Shown: positions 17,473 to 24,975 of the stretch, one piece after another
Layout of the letters: each line of letters opens with the position of its first letter
Position numbering within the stretch: position 1 is the first letter of the stretch
The notes under the pieces: generated by a model
What the model was told of the DNA's origin: nothing
Seen by the model: the letters and a program-made list of their open reading frames with translations, nothing else
The model's database searches: none
Origin: JBFLYO01 sp040756745
GTDB lineage: Bacteria > Bacteroidota > Ignavibacteria > UBA10030 > UBA6906
Length of the DNA: 64,000 bases
Direction of reading: 5' to 3'
Assembly (NCBI GenBank): GCA_040756745.1
Contig: JBFLYO010000002.1
Span: 1 to 64,000, forward strand
Made by a program: the position numbers and the translations under genes

Positions 17473-18333
17473 CTACGCGCTGGAATGCGGCGCGTTGCTC
17501 CAATCGATGAACAGCTGCCGCGTCGGTTGCTGACACTTCGGACAGAAGAAGACGTCGTGGCCGCGGACACCTTCACGGCGGATCGTCGTGCCGCACCGGG
17601 GACAGGGCTCCCCCTTCCGGTTCCGGACTTTCATGTGCCCCCGTACCTTCACGTGGATCGGCTGGCCCGAACGTTCGACCTCCTCCTTCCCCCACGCGAG
17701 CACAGTCTTAATTGCGGCGTAGAGCCGGTCAACCTCGTCGGATGAAAGTCGGCCGACGAATGTTTTGGGATGTATCCTCGCCTCGAAGAGAATCTCGTCG
17801 GCATATGCATTCCCGATGGCGCTGAGCACGGTATGATCGTTGATGAATACCCGCACCTGCCGGCGTCCGTTCGCTGCTGCCAGATCCCGAAATCGCTCTA
17901 TCGTGAACTCGGGGCTCAGCACATCCACTCCCTGTGAAGAGTACTTCGGCACAGAATCATAGGAGCCCTTGCGAACGATATACACCTTTGCCATCTGCTG
18001 CTCGTCGCAGACATTGAGCGAAGCCCCGTCGTCCAGTCCAAACGACAGACAGAGATATCCTTCCGCTTTCTCCCCGGCGCGTTGATACTGCAGTCGGCCC
18101 GCGAGCATAAGATTGATGATGATCTCAATATCGCCGGAGAGGCCGAACGTGAGAAACGGTCCGTGTACGCTGATCGACTGTACACTCTTTCCGAAAAGCG
18201 TCTGCTCTAGGGGAAGGTCAATGGCGTTTCTCACCAGGACCGGCCGCTTTACCGTTACCCTCCGAATGGCTCGGCCAGGGAGAACGTCGTTGAGAGAGCG
18301 GACAATATAAAGGAGGTCGGGAAGTTCGGGCAT
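17473..18333 (-). CDS. Fpg/Nei-family DNA glycosylase, divergent
   Basis: The protein opens with MPELPD, giving the catalytic Pro and Glu of the Fpg/Nei base-excision-repair family. It also has GNAYADEILFEARIHP for the helix-two-turn-helix and a C-terminal zinc finger C-x2-C-x17-C-x2-C (CPRCG...CPKCQ). Two things differ from standard MutM: the opening is PELPDL instead of PELPEVE, and the recognition lysine of the usual RRAKYLL segment is replaced (HGPFLTF). The substrate may thus not be 8-oxoguanine. It is divergent from the HDAC-like gene, with overlapping promoter regions. Confidence 0.85.
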   Translation of the reverse strand: MPELPDLLYIVRSLNDVLPGRAIRRVTVKRPVLVRNAIDLPLEQTLFGKSVQSISVHGPFLTFGLSGDIEIIINLMLAGRLQYQRAGEKAEGYLCLSFGLDDGASLNVCDEQQMAKVYIVRKGSYDSVPKYSSQGVDVLSPEFTIERFRDLAAANGRRQVRVFINDHTVLSAIGNAYADEILFEARIHPKTFVGRLSSDEVDRLYAAIKTVLAWGKEEVERSGQPIHVKVRGHMKVRNRKGEPCPRCGTTIRREGVRGHDVFFCPKCQQPTRQLFIDWSNAPHSSA

Positions 18334-18369
18334 GGCTCAGAAGCCGGTGATGGCGATTCCAACATCCAA

Positions 18370-18400
18370 AAAATATATAGCCGGGCCCGCCGAGAAGCAA
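18370..18400 (-). promoter_or_regulatory. Promoter for the Fpg-like gene
   Basis: Minus strand: TTG (18400-18398), 20 bases, TATATTTT (18377-18370). The coding start is about 37 bases downstream. It sits 13 bases from the upstream box of the divergent HDAC-like gene. Confidence 0.55.
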
Positions 18401-18413
18401 GCTTCAATCAAGT

Positions 18414-18444
18414 TTGCTTCACGCCGGCCCTTCTGCTATCTTTG
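18414..18444 (+). promoter_or_regulatory. Promoter for the HDAC-like gene
   Basis: TTTG with TTG at 18414-18416, 20 bases, then TATCTTTG (18437-18444). This is an exact match to the Bacteroidota -7 consensus TAnnTTTG with the matching -33 box. The ATG at 18488 lies about 40 bases downstream. Confidence 0.7.
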
Positions 18445-18487
18445 GCGGTAATGCGACTTGTGTACCTCTTCGTGTGATGCCGCCGCG

Positions 18488-19408
18488 ATGACATCGATTG
18501 CCATTGTATCCTCCGACCGATTTCTGGAGCACAAAACCCCGCGAGGGCATCCCGAGCAGGGAGAGCGGTTGGCGCATCTGTTGAGGCATCTCAGGAAGTC
18601 GGGTCTCTGGGATTCGTTGACCCATATTGCACCGGAGCCGGCAAGCGTTGAGGACCTGCTCCGCGTCCACGCTGCTGGTCTCGTCGAGCGGGTTCGATCG
18701 GTTTGCGGGCAAGGAGGAGGGCAGCTCGACGAAGGGGACACATTCGCATCGCGCGAATCCTATGACGTGGCGCTCCTTGCTGCCGGTGCGGTGTGCGGGG
18801 GGATTGACGCCGTCATCGGCCACAAGGCCGACGCCGTGTTTTGCGCCGTCCGTCCTCCGGGTCACCATGCCGAACGGGACCGGTCTATGGGGTTCTGCCT
18901 CTTTAATAATGCGGCCGTGGGGGCCCGTTACGCGCAGGCGAAGCATGGGATTGAACGAGTCGCCATCCTCGACTGGGACGTGCATCATGGCAATGGGACG
19001 CAGCACATCTTCGAGGAGGATCCGTCAGTTCTCTACGTCAGTCTGCATCAGTACCCGTATTATCCCGGAACGGGTGCGCGAGAGGAGAGAGGGATCGGCG
19101 CGGGGGAGGGATACACGATGAATTTCCCGATGGCGGCAGGGACGGGAGAAGATGCGTATCTTGCGGCCTTTCACGATGAGATCGTTCCCGCTCTGCAGAG
19201 GTTCGCTCCGGGCCTCCTGATAATTTCAGCGGGGTTCGATGCGCACCGCGATGATCCGCTGGCCGACATCCGGCTCACCGAGCAGAGCTACGGCAAGTTC
19301 ACGCGACTGATCAAGGACCTTGCGCCGACAGTATCGGTGATGGAGGGGGGATACAATCTGGAGGCGACAGCGAGGTCGGTGGAGGAACACATCAGGGCGT
19401 TCGGATGA
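18488..19408 (+). CDS. Class II histone deacetylase / acetylpolyamine amidohydrolase-like enzyme
   Basis: A zinc-dependent deacetylase of the arginase/deacetylase fold, 306 residues. The histidine pair H126-H127 is in RPPGHHAER, the zinc residues D164 and H166 in LDWDVHHGNGT, and the second zinc Asp in SAGFDAHRDDPLA; the C-terminal segment EGGYN carries the conserved glycine loop that normally precedes the catalytic Tyr. In bacteria these enzymes remove acetyl groups from polyamines, acetoin-utilisation proteins or other small molecules, so the substrate is open. The start at 18488 is preceded by a textbook promoter. Gene order gives no pathway hint. Confidence 0.93.
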   Translation: MTSIAIVSSDRFLEHKTPRGHPEQGERLAHLLRHLRKSGLWDSLTHIAPEPASVEDLLRVHAAGLVERVRSVCGQGGGQLDEGDTFASRESYDVALLAAGAVCGGIDAVIGHKADAVFCAVRPPGHHAERDRSMGFCLFNNAAVGARYAQAKHGIERVAILDWDVHHGNGTQHIFEEDPSVLYVSLHQYPYYPGTGAREERGIGAGEGYTMNFPMAAGTGEDAYLAAFHDEIVPALQRFAPGLLIISAGFDAHRDDPLADIRLTEQSYGKFTRLIKDLAPTVSVMEGGYNLEATARSVEEHIRAFG

Positions 19409-19472
19409 TCGGACGTTCACGCCATGCAGCGGACACTCTCGTCATCCCACCTAGACGTCGCGCCGGCATATT

Positions 19473-20132
19473 TCACGGCTGTACATTCATCAGGCGTGCT
19501 ACGTCCCGATGTTCATCACACGCCCTGATCAGATTCTTCTTGATGAGTTTCCGGGCTCCTGTGATAATGGTGACCTTCATCCCGTAGCCGCGGGCCGCCT
19601 GAATTGCAGGGATCAAATCCGCATCGGCGGTGACGAGTATCAGCCTGGAGACAAATCGTGTACTCGAGAGCTTGGCTATGTCCAGGCCGATCATCATATC
19701 AACCTGTTTCTGCACCAGGATTGGATCGAAGTCGTCATCGGAAAGCGGTCGTGGTGCATGCCTGAGTTCTCTGATCGCCCGCGACCTCAGTCTCCAGCCA
19801 TTGAATGAGAGCTTGCCGATGCGATAGGAGAAGAAATTGTTCTTCAGTAAAGCTTCCTGGAACCTGTACGCCTTCCAATATGTCGGTCGCGTCCTGAAGT
19901 TACACGGCGCCCCGGACATCGGGAGCAGCCTCGTTTCGTCGAAGGGGGGACAGTCATAGTAGGCAGCCCCCTTGATCTTCTCATCGGGAGTTATCACTGC
20001 CCGGCAAAAACTCTCGAGGTGAGTCGGGGTTGGATCGCAACCGACCAGATCGCGAACAAGCCTTCTTGTAAAATCGCCGTCGAGTATGAAAGCTACAGTG
20101 TCGATATGCGTCTCTTGAGAAAAAAACCCCAT
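19473..20132 (-). CDS. NYN-domain (LabA/DUF88-like) putative ribonuclease
   Basis: The PIN-like NYN fold is recognised from three acidic clusters: FILDGDF near residue 17, KQVDMMIGLDIAKLS in the middle and LVTADADLIPAI towards the end, followed by YGMKVTIITGARK. These aspartates are typical of the metal-binding site of NYN RNases. The 219-residue length is normal. The likely start ATG (20132) lies within the 3' arm of an intrinsic terminator hairpin, and codons 2-4 are read from its T-tract, so expression is probably controlled by read-through or by the structured leader upstream. An RNase controlled by an RNA structure would invite autoregulation, but that is speculation. Confidence 0.87.
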   Translation of the reverse strand: MGFFSQETHIDTVAFILDGDFTRRLVRDLVGCDPTPTHLESFCRAVITPDEKIKGAAYYDCPPFDETRLLPMSGAPCNFRTRPTYWKAYRFQEALLKNNFFSYRIGKLSFNGWRLRSRAIRELRHAPRPLSDDDFDPILVQKQVDMMIGLDIAKLSSTRFVSRLILVTADADLIPAIQAARGYGMKVTIITGARKLIKKNLIRACDEHRDVARLMNVQP

Positions 20133-20150
20133 GCGCTCGCGCGCATAGGG
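20120..20150 (-). terminator. Intrinsic terminator overlapping the NYN start codon
   Basis: On the minus strand a ten-pair stem (20150-20141 with 20136-20127, one G-U pair) is closed by a GCGA tetraloop and followed by seven T (20126-20120). The ATG of the NYN gene (20132-20130) lies in the 3' arm. Confidence 0.7.
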
Positions 20151-20203
20151 TTCGCCGGCCTACCGGCGTTAGCGGATTCAACCCCTTGCGGGGCTGTCGA
20201 ACC
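20120..20203 (-). ncRNA. Candidate structured leader or small RNA, about 84 nt
   Basis: Read on the minus strand, transcription from the promoter at 20238-20208 should begin near 20203. The RNA folds into an outer stem GGUUCG (20203-20198) with CGAACC (20154-20149) enclosing two hairpins: CCCC-GCAA-GGGG, and a six-pair CGCCGG stem closed by a UAGG loop. A terminator hairpin and seven U follow at once. The UAGG loop is complementary to CCUA in the 5' arm of the terminator, a possible antitermination contact. It could be a riboswitch-like attenuator of the NYN gene or a free small RNA. I know no family that it matches. Confidence 0.5.
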
Positions 20204-20207
20204 ATGG

Positions 20208-20238
20208 TAAAAGTAGCCACACGCCAGATGAATATCAA
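20208..20238 (-). promoter_or_regulatory. Promoter for the structured leader and NYN gene
   Basis: Minus strand: TTG (20238-20236), 20 bases, TACTTTTA (20215-20208). The predicted start is about five bases downstream, at the first base of the GGUUCG stem. Confidence 0.6.
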
Positions 20239-20270
20239 GTGCTCTCTCTGAATAACGGGCTTCCACCAGG

Positions 20271-20302
20271 TTGCATCTTCGGAGGATTTCTCATTATATT
20301 AC
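20271..20302 (+). promoter_or_regulatory. Possible promoter of the thiamin operon
   Basis: TTG (20271-20273), 21 bases, TATATTAC (20295-20302), directly before the first stem of the TPP riboswitch. Box and spacing are slightly off the consensus used elsewhere in the window. Confidence 0.4.
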
Positions 20303-20305
20303 TCT

Positions 20306-20398
20306 GGTACCGTTAGGGGTGTCCCGGCAATGACAACCGGGACTGAGAACACACCCTGGGACCTGATCTGGATCATGCCAGCGTAGGGAAACGGAACC
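20306..20398 (+). ncRNA. TPP riboswitch (THI element)
   Basis: The conserved core is present: AGGGGTG after the first strand of P1, CTGAGA at 20343-20348, then ACCTGATCTGGATCATGCC and AGCGTAGGGAA up to 20390. P1 pairs GGTACCGTT (20306-20314) with AACGGAACC (20390-20398) with one mismatch. The variable P3 stem is CCCGG with CCGGG around a nine-base loop. It binds thiamin pyrophosphate. A terminator follows at 20424, so it should act by premature termination, switching off the TonB receptor-ThiN-symporter operon when TPP is plentiful. Confidence 0.95.
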
Positions 20399-20423
20399 GG
20401 AATCTCATGAGAATTCTGCCTCT

Positions 20424-20459
20424 GAGTCCCGCGCCGGCATGGTGCGGGACTCTTTATTT
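20424..20459 (+). terminator. Riboswitch-linked intrinsic terminator
   Basis: A perfect nine-pair stem GAGTCCCGC (20424-20432) with GCGGGACTC (20444-20452), an eleven-base loop and the T-rich tail TTTATTT. It lies between the TPP aptamer and the first coding start at 20474, so it is the expression platform. Confidence 0.85.
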
Positions 20460-20473
20460 GTGGAGGCGGAGTT

Positions 20474-22894
20474 ATGGCTCGGATACTCTTCTTGTGGACC
20501 CTCCTGATTGCGACAGCGGCTGCCGCGGCTGCTCAGGATGGAGGCATCACCGGCCGGGTGACAGACGGGGCGACGGGAAGACCGCTCGCAGGCGCCAACG
20601 TTACCGTCGAAGGAACGGCCATCGGCAGCATCTCAGGGAAAGACGGCAGGTATCTCGTCAGCAGGATCTCCCCCGGGCAGCAACGGGTTCGGTTCTCATT
20701 CATCGGCTATATCGCCCGCCGGCTCGATGTGACCGTGTCCGCCGGCGATACGGCTACGCTCGATGTCGCCTTGACCCCGTCGCTCATTCCGGGATCGCCC
20801 GTGACCGTCACTGCGACGCGCGGAAAGGAGCGCGAAACACCGGCAACGTTTACCACCCTTGAACGCCAGCAGATACGCGACAGATACACGACACAGGACA
20901 TCCCCGTTCTCCTCTCAGAGCTCCCCTCCAGCACATACTATTCCGAGAGCGGGAACAACATCGGCTACACCTACCTGAACATCCGCGGGTTCGACGCGCG
21001 GCGGATCGCCGTCATGGTCAACGGCATTCCGCAGAACGATCCCGAAGACCACAACGTCTACTGGCTCGATTTCCCCGACCTTGCTGCCTCGCTGGAAGAC
21101 GTCCAGGTCCAGCGTGGAGGAGGAAGCGCGTTCTACGGTCCGCCCGCAATCGGCGGCTCGGTGAATCTGGTCACGAGTCAATTCGCCGCCGAACGATCGC
21201 TCGAAGTCTCTGCTGGAGCCGGGAGTTTCAACACCCGCCGCCTCTCCGCGGCCTTCAGCTCCGGTCTGCTGGACAGCCGCTACGCGTTCCACGCCCGGCT
21301 TGCACGGATCAGGAGCGACGGTTACCGCGAGCGTTCGTGGACCGACTTCGCTTCCTACTTCTTCGGCGCGATCCGGTACGACGAATCGATGACGACGCAG
21401 TTGAATTTCTACGGTGGTCCTGTCGCCGACCACCTTGCATACGTCGGAATCCCGAAAGAAGACGTCACCAACCGTGAACGGCGCAGAATGAACCCCATCC
21501 TGCGCAACGAGGAGCTGGAAAATTTCTCCCAGCCCCACTATGAGCTCTTCCACGAGTGGCGCCTGAGCTCCGACGTCACGTTGAACAATACGATGTTCTA
21601 CGTGACCGGGGAGGGATTCTTCGACTATGACGGATCATGGGCGCCGCTGTCGTACTACCGCATTGCGCCGCAGTTTGGCTTTCCGGTCAGCGGCGATCCC
21701 GATACGCTGTACCTCCCCGGCGCGCTCATCCGGGCGTATGTGGCCAACAGACAGTATGGCTGGATGCCGCGTGTGACAATCCGCCATGACGACGGAGAGA
21801 TCATCGCCGGCGCGGAGGTGCGGATCCACCGTTCGGATCACTGGGGGCGGATACAGTGGGCGCAGGAACTTCCGCCGGAAGTTCCGAACGACTACCGCTA
21901 CTACGAATATAACGGTGCCAAAGACATCGTGTCGCTCTACGTGCACGAGCAATACCGGCTCCGACCTGATCTCTCGCTGATGGTAAACCTGCAATACGCA
22001 TACAACCGGTACCGGCTCTACAACGAGAAATTCCTGGGAACGGATTTCAGCGTCCCCTATCATTTCCTCAACCCGCGGGCCGGCATCAACTTCAACATCG
22101 ATGACCGGTGGAATGCCTACCTGAGCATTGCCTACACGTCGCGCGAACCGCGGCTGAAGAACCTGTACGACGCCGCCGAAGCCAGCACACCAGCGTCGTG
22201 GGGAGCGGTAGTACCGCAGTTCAACCGGACGCCGGCCGGGACATACGATTTCAAAGATCCGCTGGTCAGGCCGGAGTCGCTCTTCGATCTTGAACTCGGC
22301 TCGGCGTACGCTGATACCCACATCAAGTCGGCGGCAAACGTCTACTGGATGGAATTCACTGACGAGATCGTCAAGAATGGCCAGGTGGACAGGTTCGGCC
22401 AGCCGATCACCGGGAATGCAGCACGTACGCGGCATGTGGGCATCGAGGTAAGCGCGACGGTGACGCCATTTGAGGGGCTCACGTTCTCAGGCAACGCGAC
22501 AATCAGCAGAAACCGGTTTGTCCGGCACACCGATTACTCCGGCAGCCAGCCGCGTGAGCTCGACGGCAATCCGATCGCGGGATTTCCCGATGGCATAGCA
22601 AACGTGCGCCTGACCTACACGGCGGGCCCGCTGACCGCGTCGTGGTCCACCCGGTTCGTCGGGCGGCAGCATACCGACAATTTCCGCGATGAGAGAAACA
22701 CGGTGGATCCGTACACCGTCAGCGACGCCTCGCTCATCTGCCGGTTCAATGGACTCTTCGGCGACCTGGGCCTCGAGGCCAGGCTGCAGGTGAACAACGT
22801 CTTCGACGCACTGTACGCAGCGTATGGCGAAGGGGAACGGTTCTTCGTTGCAGCGGAACGAAACGCATTCTTCAATCTCCGGCTGATCCTCTGA
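20474..22894 (+). CDS. TonB-dependent outer-membrane receptor, predicted thiamin uptake
   Basis: 806 residues with signal peptide (LWTLLIATAAAAAAQ). A carboxypeptidase-regulatory-like domain (GGITGRVTDGATGRPLAGANV) comes first, then the plug domain (about 110-230, with YTYLNIRGFDARRIAVMVNG) and a 22-strand-type barrel ending in FFNLRLIL. Such receptors pull scarce substrates through the outer membrane with TonB energy. The TPP riboswitch in front, and thiamin pyrophosphokinase directly behind with a one-base overlap (TGATG), point to thiamin or a precursor as substrate. This arrangement is known for Bacteroidota thiamin-regulated outer-membrane receptors. The ATG has a GGAGG sequence 7 bases upstream. 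Confidence 0.93.
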   Translation: MARILFLWTLLIATAAAAAAQDGGITGRVTDGATGRPLAGANVTVEGTAIGSISGKDGRYLVSRISPGQQRVRFSFIGYIARRLDVTVSAGDTATLDVALTPSLIPGSPVTVTATRGKERETPATFTTLERQQIRDRYTTQDIPVLLSELPSSTYYSESGNNIGYTYLNIRGFDARRIAVMVNGIPQNDPEDHNVYWLDFPDLAASLEDVQVQRGGGSAFYGPPAIGGSVNLVTSQFAAERSLEVSAGAGSFNTRRLSAAFSSGLLDSRYAFHARLARIRSDGYRERSWTDFASYFFGAIRYDESMTTQLNFYGGPVADHLAYVGIPKEDVTNRERRRMNPILRNEELENFSQPHYELFHEWRLSSDVTLNNTMFYVTGEGFFDYDGSWAPLSYYRIAPQFGFPVSGDPDTLYLPGALIRAYVANRQYGWMPRVTIRHDDGEIIAGAEVRIHRSDHWGRIQWAQELPPEVPNDYRYYEYNGAKDIVSLYVHEQYRLRPDLSLMVNLQYAYNRYRLYNEKFLGTDFSVPYHFLNPRAGINFNIDDRWNAYLSIAYTSREPRLKNLYDAAEASTPASWGAVVPQFNRTPAGTYDFKDPLVRPESLFDLELGSAYADTHIKSAANVYWMEFTDEIVKNGQVDRFGQPITGNAARTRHVGIEVSATVTPFEGLTFSGNATISRNRFVRHTDYSGSQPRELDGNPIAGFPDGIANVRLTYTAGPLTASWSTRFVGRQHTDNFRDERNTVDPYTVSDASLICRFNGLFGDLGLEARLQVNNVFDALYAAYGEGERFFVAAERNAFFNLRLIL

Positions 22895-23559
22895 TGCCCA
22901 GGCACACGCCCGGTCGTGTTCTGCTGATCTGTAATGGAGAGGCGCCCTCACGCACGCTCATCCGGTCCCTTGCCCGGCGGGCCGACCTCGTGGTTGCGGC
23001 AGACGGCGGTGCAAACACGGCCCGCGCCTGCGGCATCCGCGTTGACGTGATCATCGGCGACCTGGATTCGATCCACCCGGCAACCACACGGTACTACCGG
23101 CGGTCGCTCCTCCTCCATGTCCCGCGCCAGGACAACACCGATCTGGAGAAGGCGCTCGACTACCTCGCCGCAAACGGCCCGAGGGAGGTGGCCATCGTCG
23201 GTGCGACAGGAGGACGGCTCGACTTCACGCTCGGCAACCTCTCGGTCTTCTGGAACTATTTGTCATTTCTGGACATCTCGTTCCGCGGCGATGGATGGAG
23301 GGCAGTGGCGGTCGGCAACGCGCGGTCGATGAGGGCAGCACGTGGCACAACCGTCAGTCTTGTGCCATTCGGACAATGCGAGGGGATCACGTTGCACGGT
23401 CTTCACTATCCGCTCCGAAATGCGGCAATGCGCGTCGGGGAGATCGGCGTGAGCAATGTAGTGCTCAGATCGCCGTTCCGAGTGTCAGTCAAGCGCGGCA
23501 ACATGCTCCTCATTCTCTTCGAGAAGCATCGAGCGCGCCGGGGCTCCGCGCGATGGTGA
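22894..23559 (+). CDS. thiN: Thiamin pyrophosphokinase
   Basis: Converts salvaged thiamin to thiamin pyrophosphate using ATP. Family motifs are in order: DGGAN (37-41), GDLDS (55-59), DNTDLEKAL (80-88), then GATGGRLDFTLGN. A C-terminal beta domain includes EGITLHGLHYPL, typical of the thiamin-binding part. Length (221 aa) is normal. It shares one base with the TonB receptor upstream and overlaps the symporter gene by seven bases, so all three are translationally coupled behind the TPP riboswitch. Confidence 0.95.
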   Translation: MPRHTPGRVLLICNGEAPSRTLIRSLARRADLVVAADGGANTARACGIRVDVIIGDLDSIHPATTRYYRRSLLLHVPRQDNTDLEKALDYLAANGPREVAIVGATGGRLDFTLGNLSVFWNYLSFLDISFRGDGWRAVAVGNARSMRAARGTTVSLVPFGQCEGITLHGLHYPLRNAAMRVGEIGVSNVVLRSPFRVSVKRGNMLLILFEKHRARRGSARW

Positions 23560-24944
23560 CGCTTTCCCCTGCGGATATTATTGTCCTTGTCCTCTATTTT
23601 GTCGTTGTCCTCGCGATCGGCTTCCTCTCCTCCCGCCGCCGCATCCCGCAGGTTGATTATCTCCTCGCCGGGCGATCACTGACGACCCCGATGTTTGTGA
23701 TGACGCTCGTCTCCACCTGGTACGGCGGCATCCTCGGCGTCGGGGAGTTCTCGTACCGCTACGGCATCTCCAACTGGACTGTCCAGGGGGTTCCCTATTA
23801 CGTCTTCGCCATCGTGTTCGCATTCCTGCTCGCGAAACGGATCCGCAGAACGAATTTCACGACTATCCCCGACAAGCTTGAAGAGGCATACGGACGGCCG
23901 ACAGCGCTTGCAGGCGCGGGATTGACGTTCTTTCTGGTGACACCCGCCCCGTACGTGCTGATGATCGGCGTGCTCCTGCAGATGGTGACGGGCTGGTCAC
24001 TCGCCGTGTGCGTTCTGACCGGGACTGTCGCAACCGTGATCTACCTGTTCACCGGCGGCTTCCGGGCAGACGTGAACACAGACGTGTTCGAATTCGGAGT
24101 GATGTTCCTCGGCTTCGGCGTGATCCTTCCCTTTGCCGCGGCGAAGTTCGGCGGCTGGCGTTTCATCGTCAATAACGTGCCGTCGAATCACCTGACATGG
24201 GACGGGGGGAATTCACTGCAGTTCGTCATTGTCTGGTTTTTCATCGCTCTGTGGACGCTCGTCGATCCCTCGTTCCATCAGCGCTGCTATGCGGCGAAAT
24301 CGGGTGAGGTCGCCCAGCGGGGAATCCTGATCTCCGTGATTTTCTGGATCGTGTTCGACGCGATGACGGCGACGGCCGGGCTCTATGCCCGCGCAGCGCT
24401 CCCGCATCTGGACCAGCCGGTGCTTGCCTATCCCATGCTTGCTGAGGCGACGCTTCCTCCCATTGCAAAGGGATTGTTCTATGCCGGCATGCTAGCCACG
24501 ATCATGTCGACGCTGAACACCCTGGCGTTCGTCTCGGCGACGACGCTCGGCCGAGATCTGGTTGCCCGTGCGCAAGGGTCGATAGAATCCCCCCGCGCCA
24601 TAGCCTTTGTGCGCTGGGGGCTGCTGGTCATGGCGGTGGTTTCGGTCGCCCTCGCCCTCCTCATCCCGTCGGTCATCAGGCTTTGGTACACAATCGGTAC
24701 GGTTATCGTCCCGGGGCTGCTTATCCCGCTGGTGACCGCCTATTTTGAGCGCTGGAAGGCAGGGCCGGGATTCACGTTGGCCTCGATGACAGCAGGCTGG
24801 GTTGTATCACTTGGATGGCTGATTGCAGGATGGTCGCAACAGATGGGTGACGCATCACACTACCCTCTTGGGATTGAGCCGATGTATCCGGGGCTGGTTG
24901 TATCGCTGATGATCTGGGCGGTGGGGATTGCGAGGACTAATTGA
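23553..24944 (+). CDS. Sodium:solute symporter family protein, candidate thiamin transporter
   Basis: I start at the ATG at 23553 (MVTLSPADIIVLVLYFVVVL), since the longer frame upstream is a shadow of thiN. The 463-residue product has about 13 hydrophobic segments, the SSS-family opening with GFLSSRRRIPQVDYLLAGRS after helix 1, and DPSFHQRCYAAKS in the middle. SSS transporters bring in vitamins, sugars or amino acids with sodium. Its place as the last gene of a riboswitch-controlled operon with an outer-membrane receptor and thiamin kinase suggests thiamin or HMP as cargo. ThiV-type SSS proteins have been predicted for this role elsewhere. Confidence 0.9.
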   Translation: MVTLSPADIIVLVLYFVVVLAIGFLSSRRRIPQVDYLLAGRSLTTPMFVMTLVSTWYGGILGVGEFSYRYGISNWTVQGVPYYVFAIVFAFLLAKRIRRTNFTTIPDKLEEAYGRPTALAGAGLTFFLVTPAPYVLMIGVLLQMVTGWSLAVCVLTGTVATVIYLFTGGFRADVNTDVFEFGVMFLGFGVILPFAAAKFGGWRFIVNNVPSNHLTWDGGNSLQFVIVWFFIALWTLVDPSFHQRCYAAKSGEVAQRGILISVIFWIVFDAMTATAGLYARAALPHLDQPVLAYPMLAEATLPPIAKGLFYAGMLATIMSTLNTLAFVSATTLGRDLVARAQGSIESPRAIAFVRWGLLVMAVVSVALALLIPSVIRLWYTIGTVIVPGLLIPLVTAYFERWKAGPGFTLASMTAGWVVSLGWLIAGWSQQMGDASHYPLGIEPMYPGLVVSLMIWAVGIARTN

Positions 24945-24975
24945 AGATGGAGGATGGAGAATCGAGGATTGGGAA

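Noticed and set aside
20160..20190. Integron attC-like boxes (GTTAGC and TTCAAC)
   Set aside because: The two short boxes lack the paired outer sites and no integrase or cassette genes are near.
20149..20203. tRNA-like segment (GGTTCGA resembles a T-arm)
   Set aside because: No acceptor stem, D-arm or anticodon arm can be formed at the right distances; the promoter and terminator fit a leader or small RNA better.
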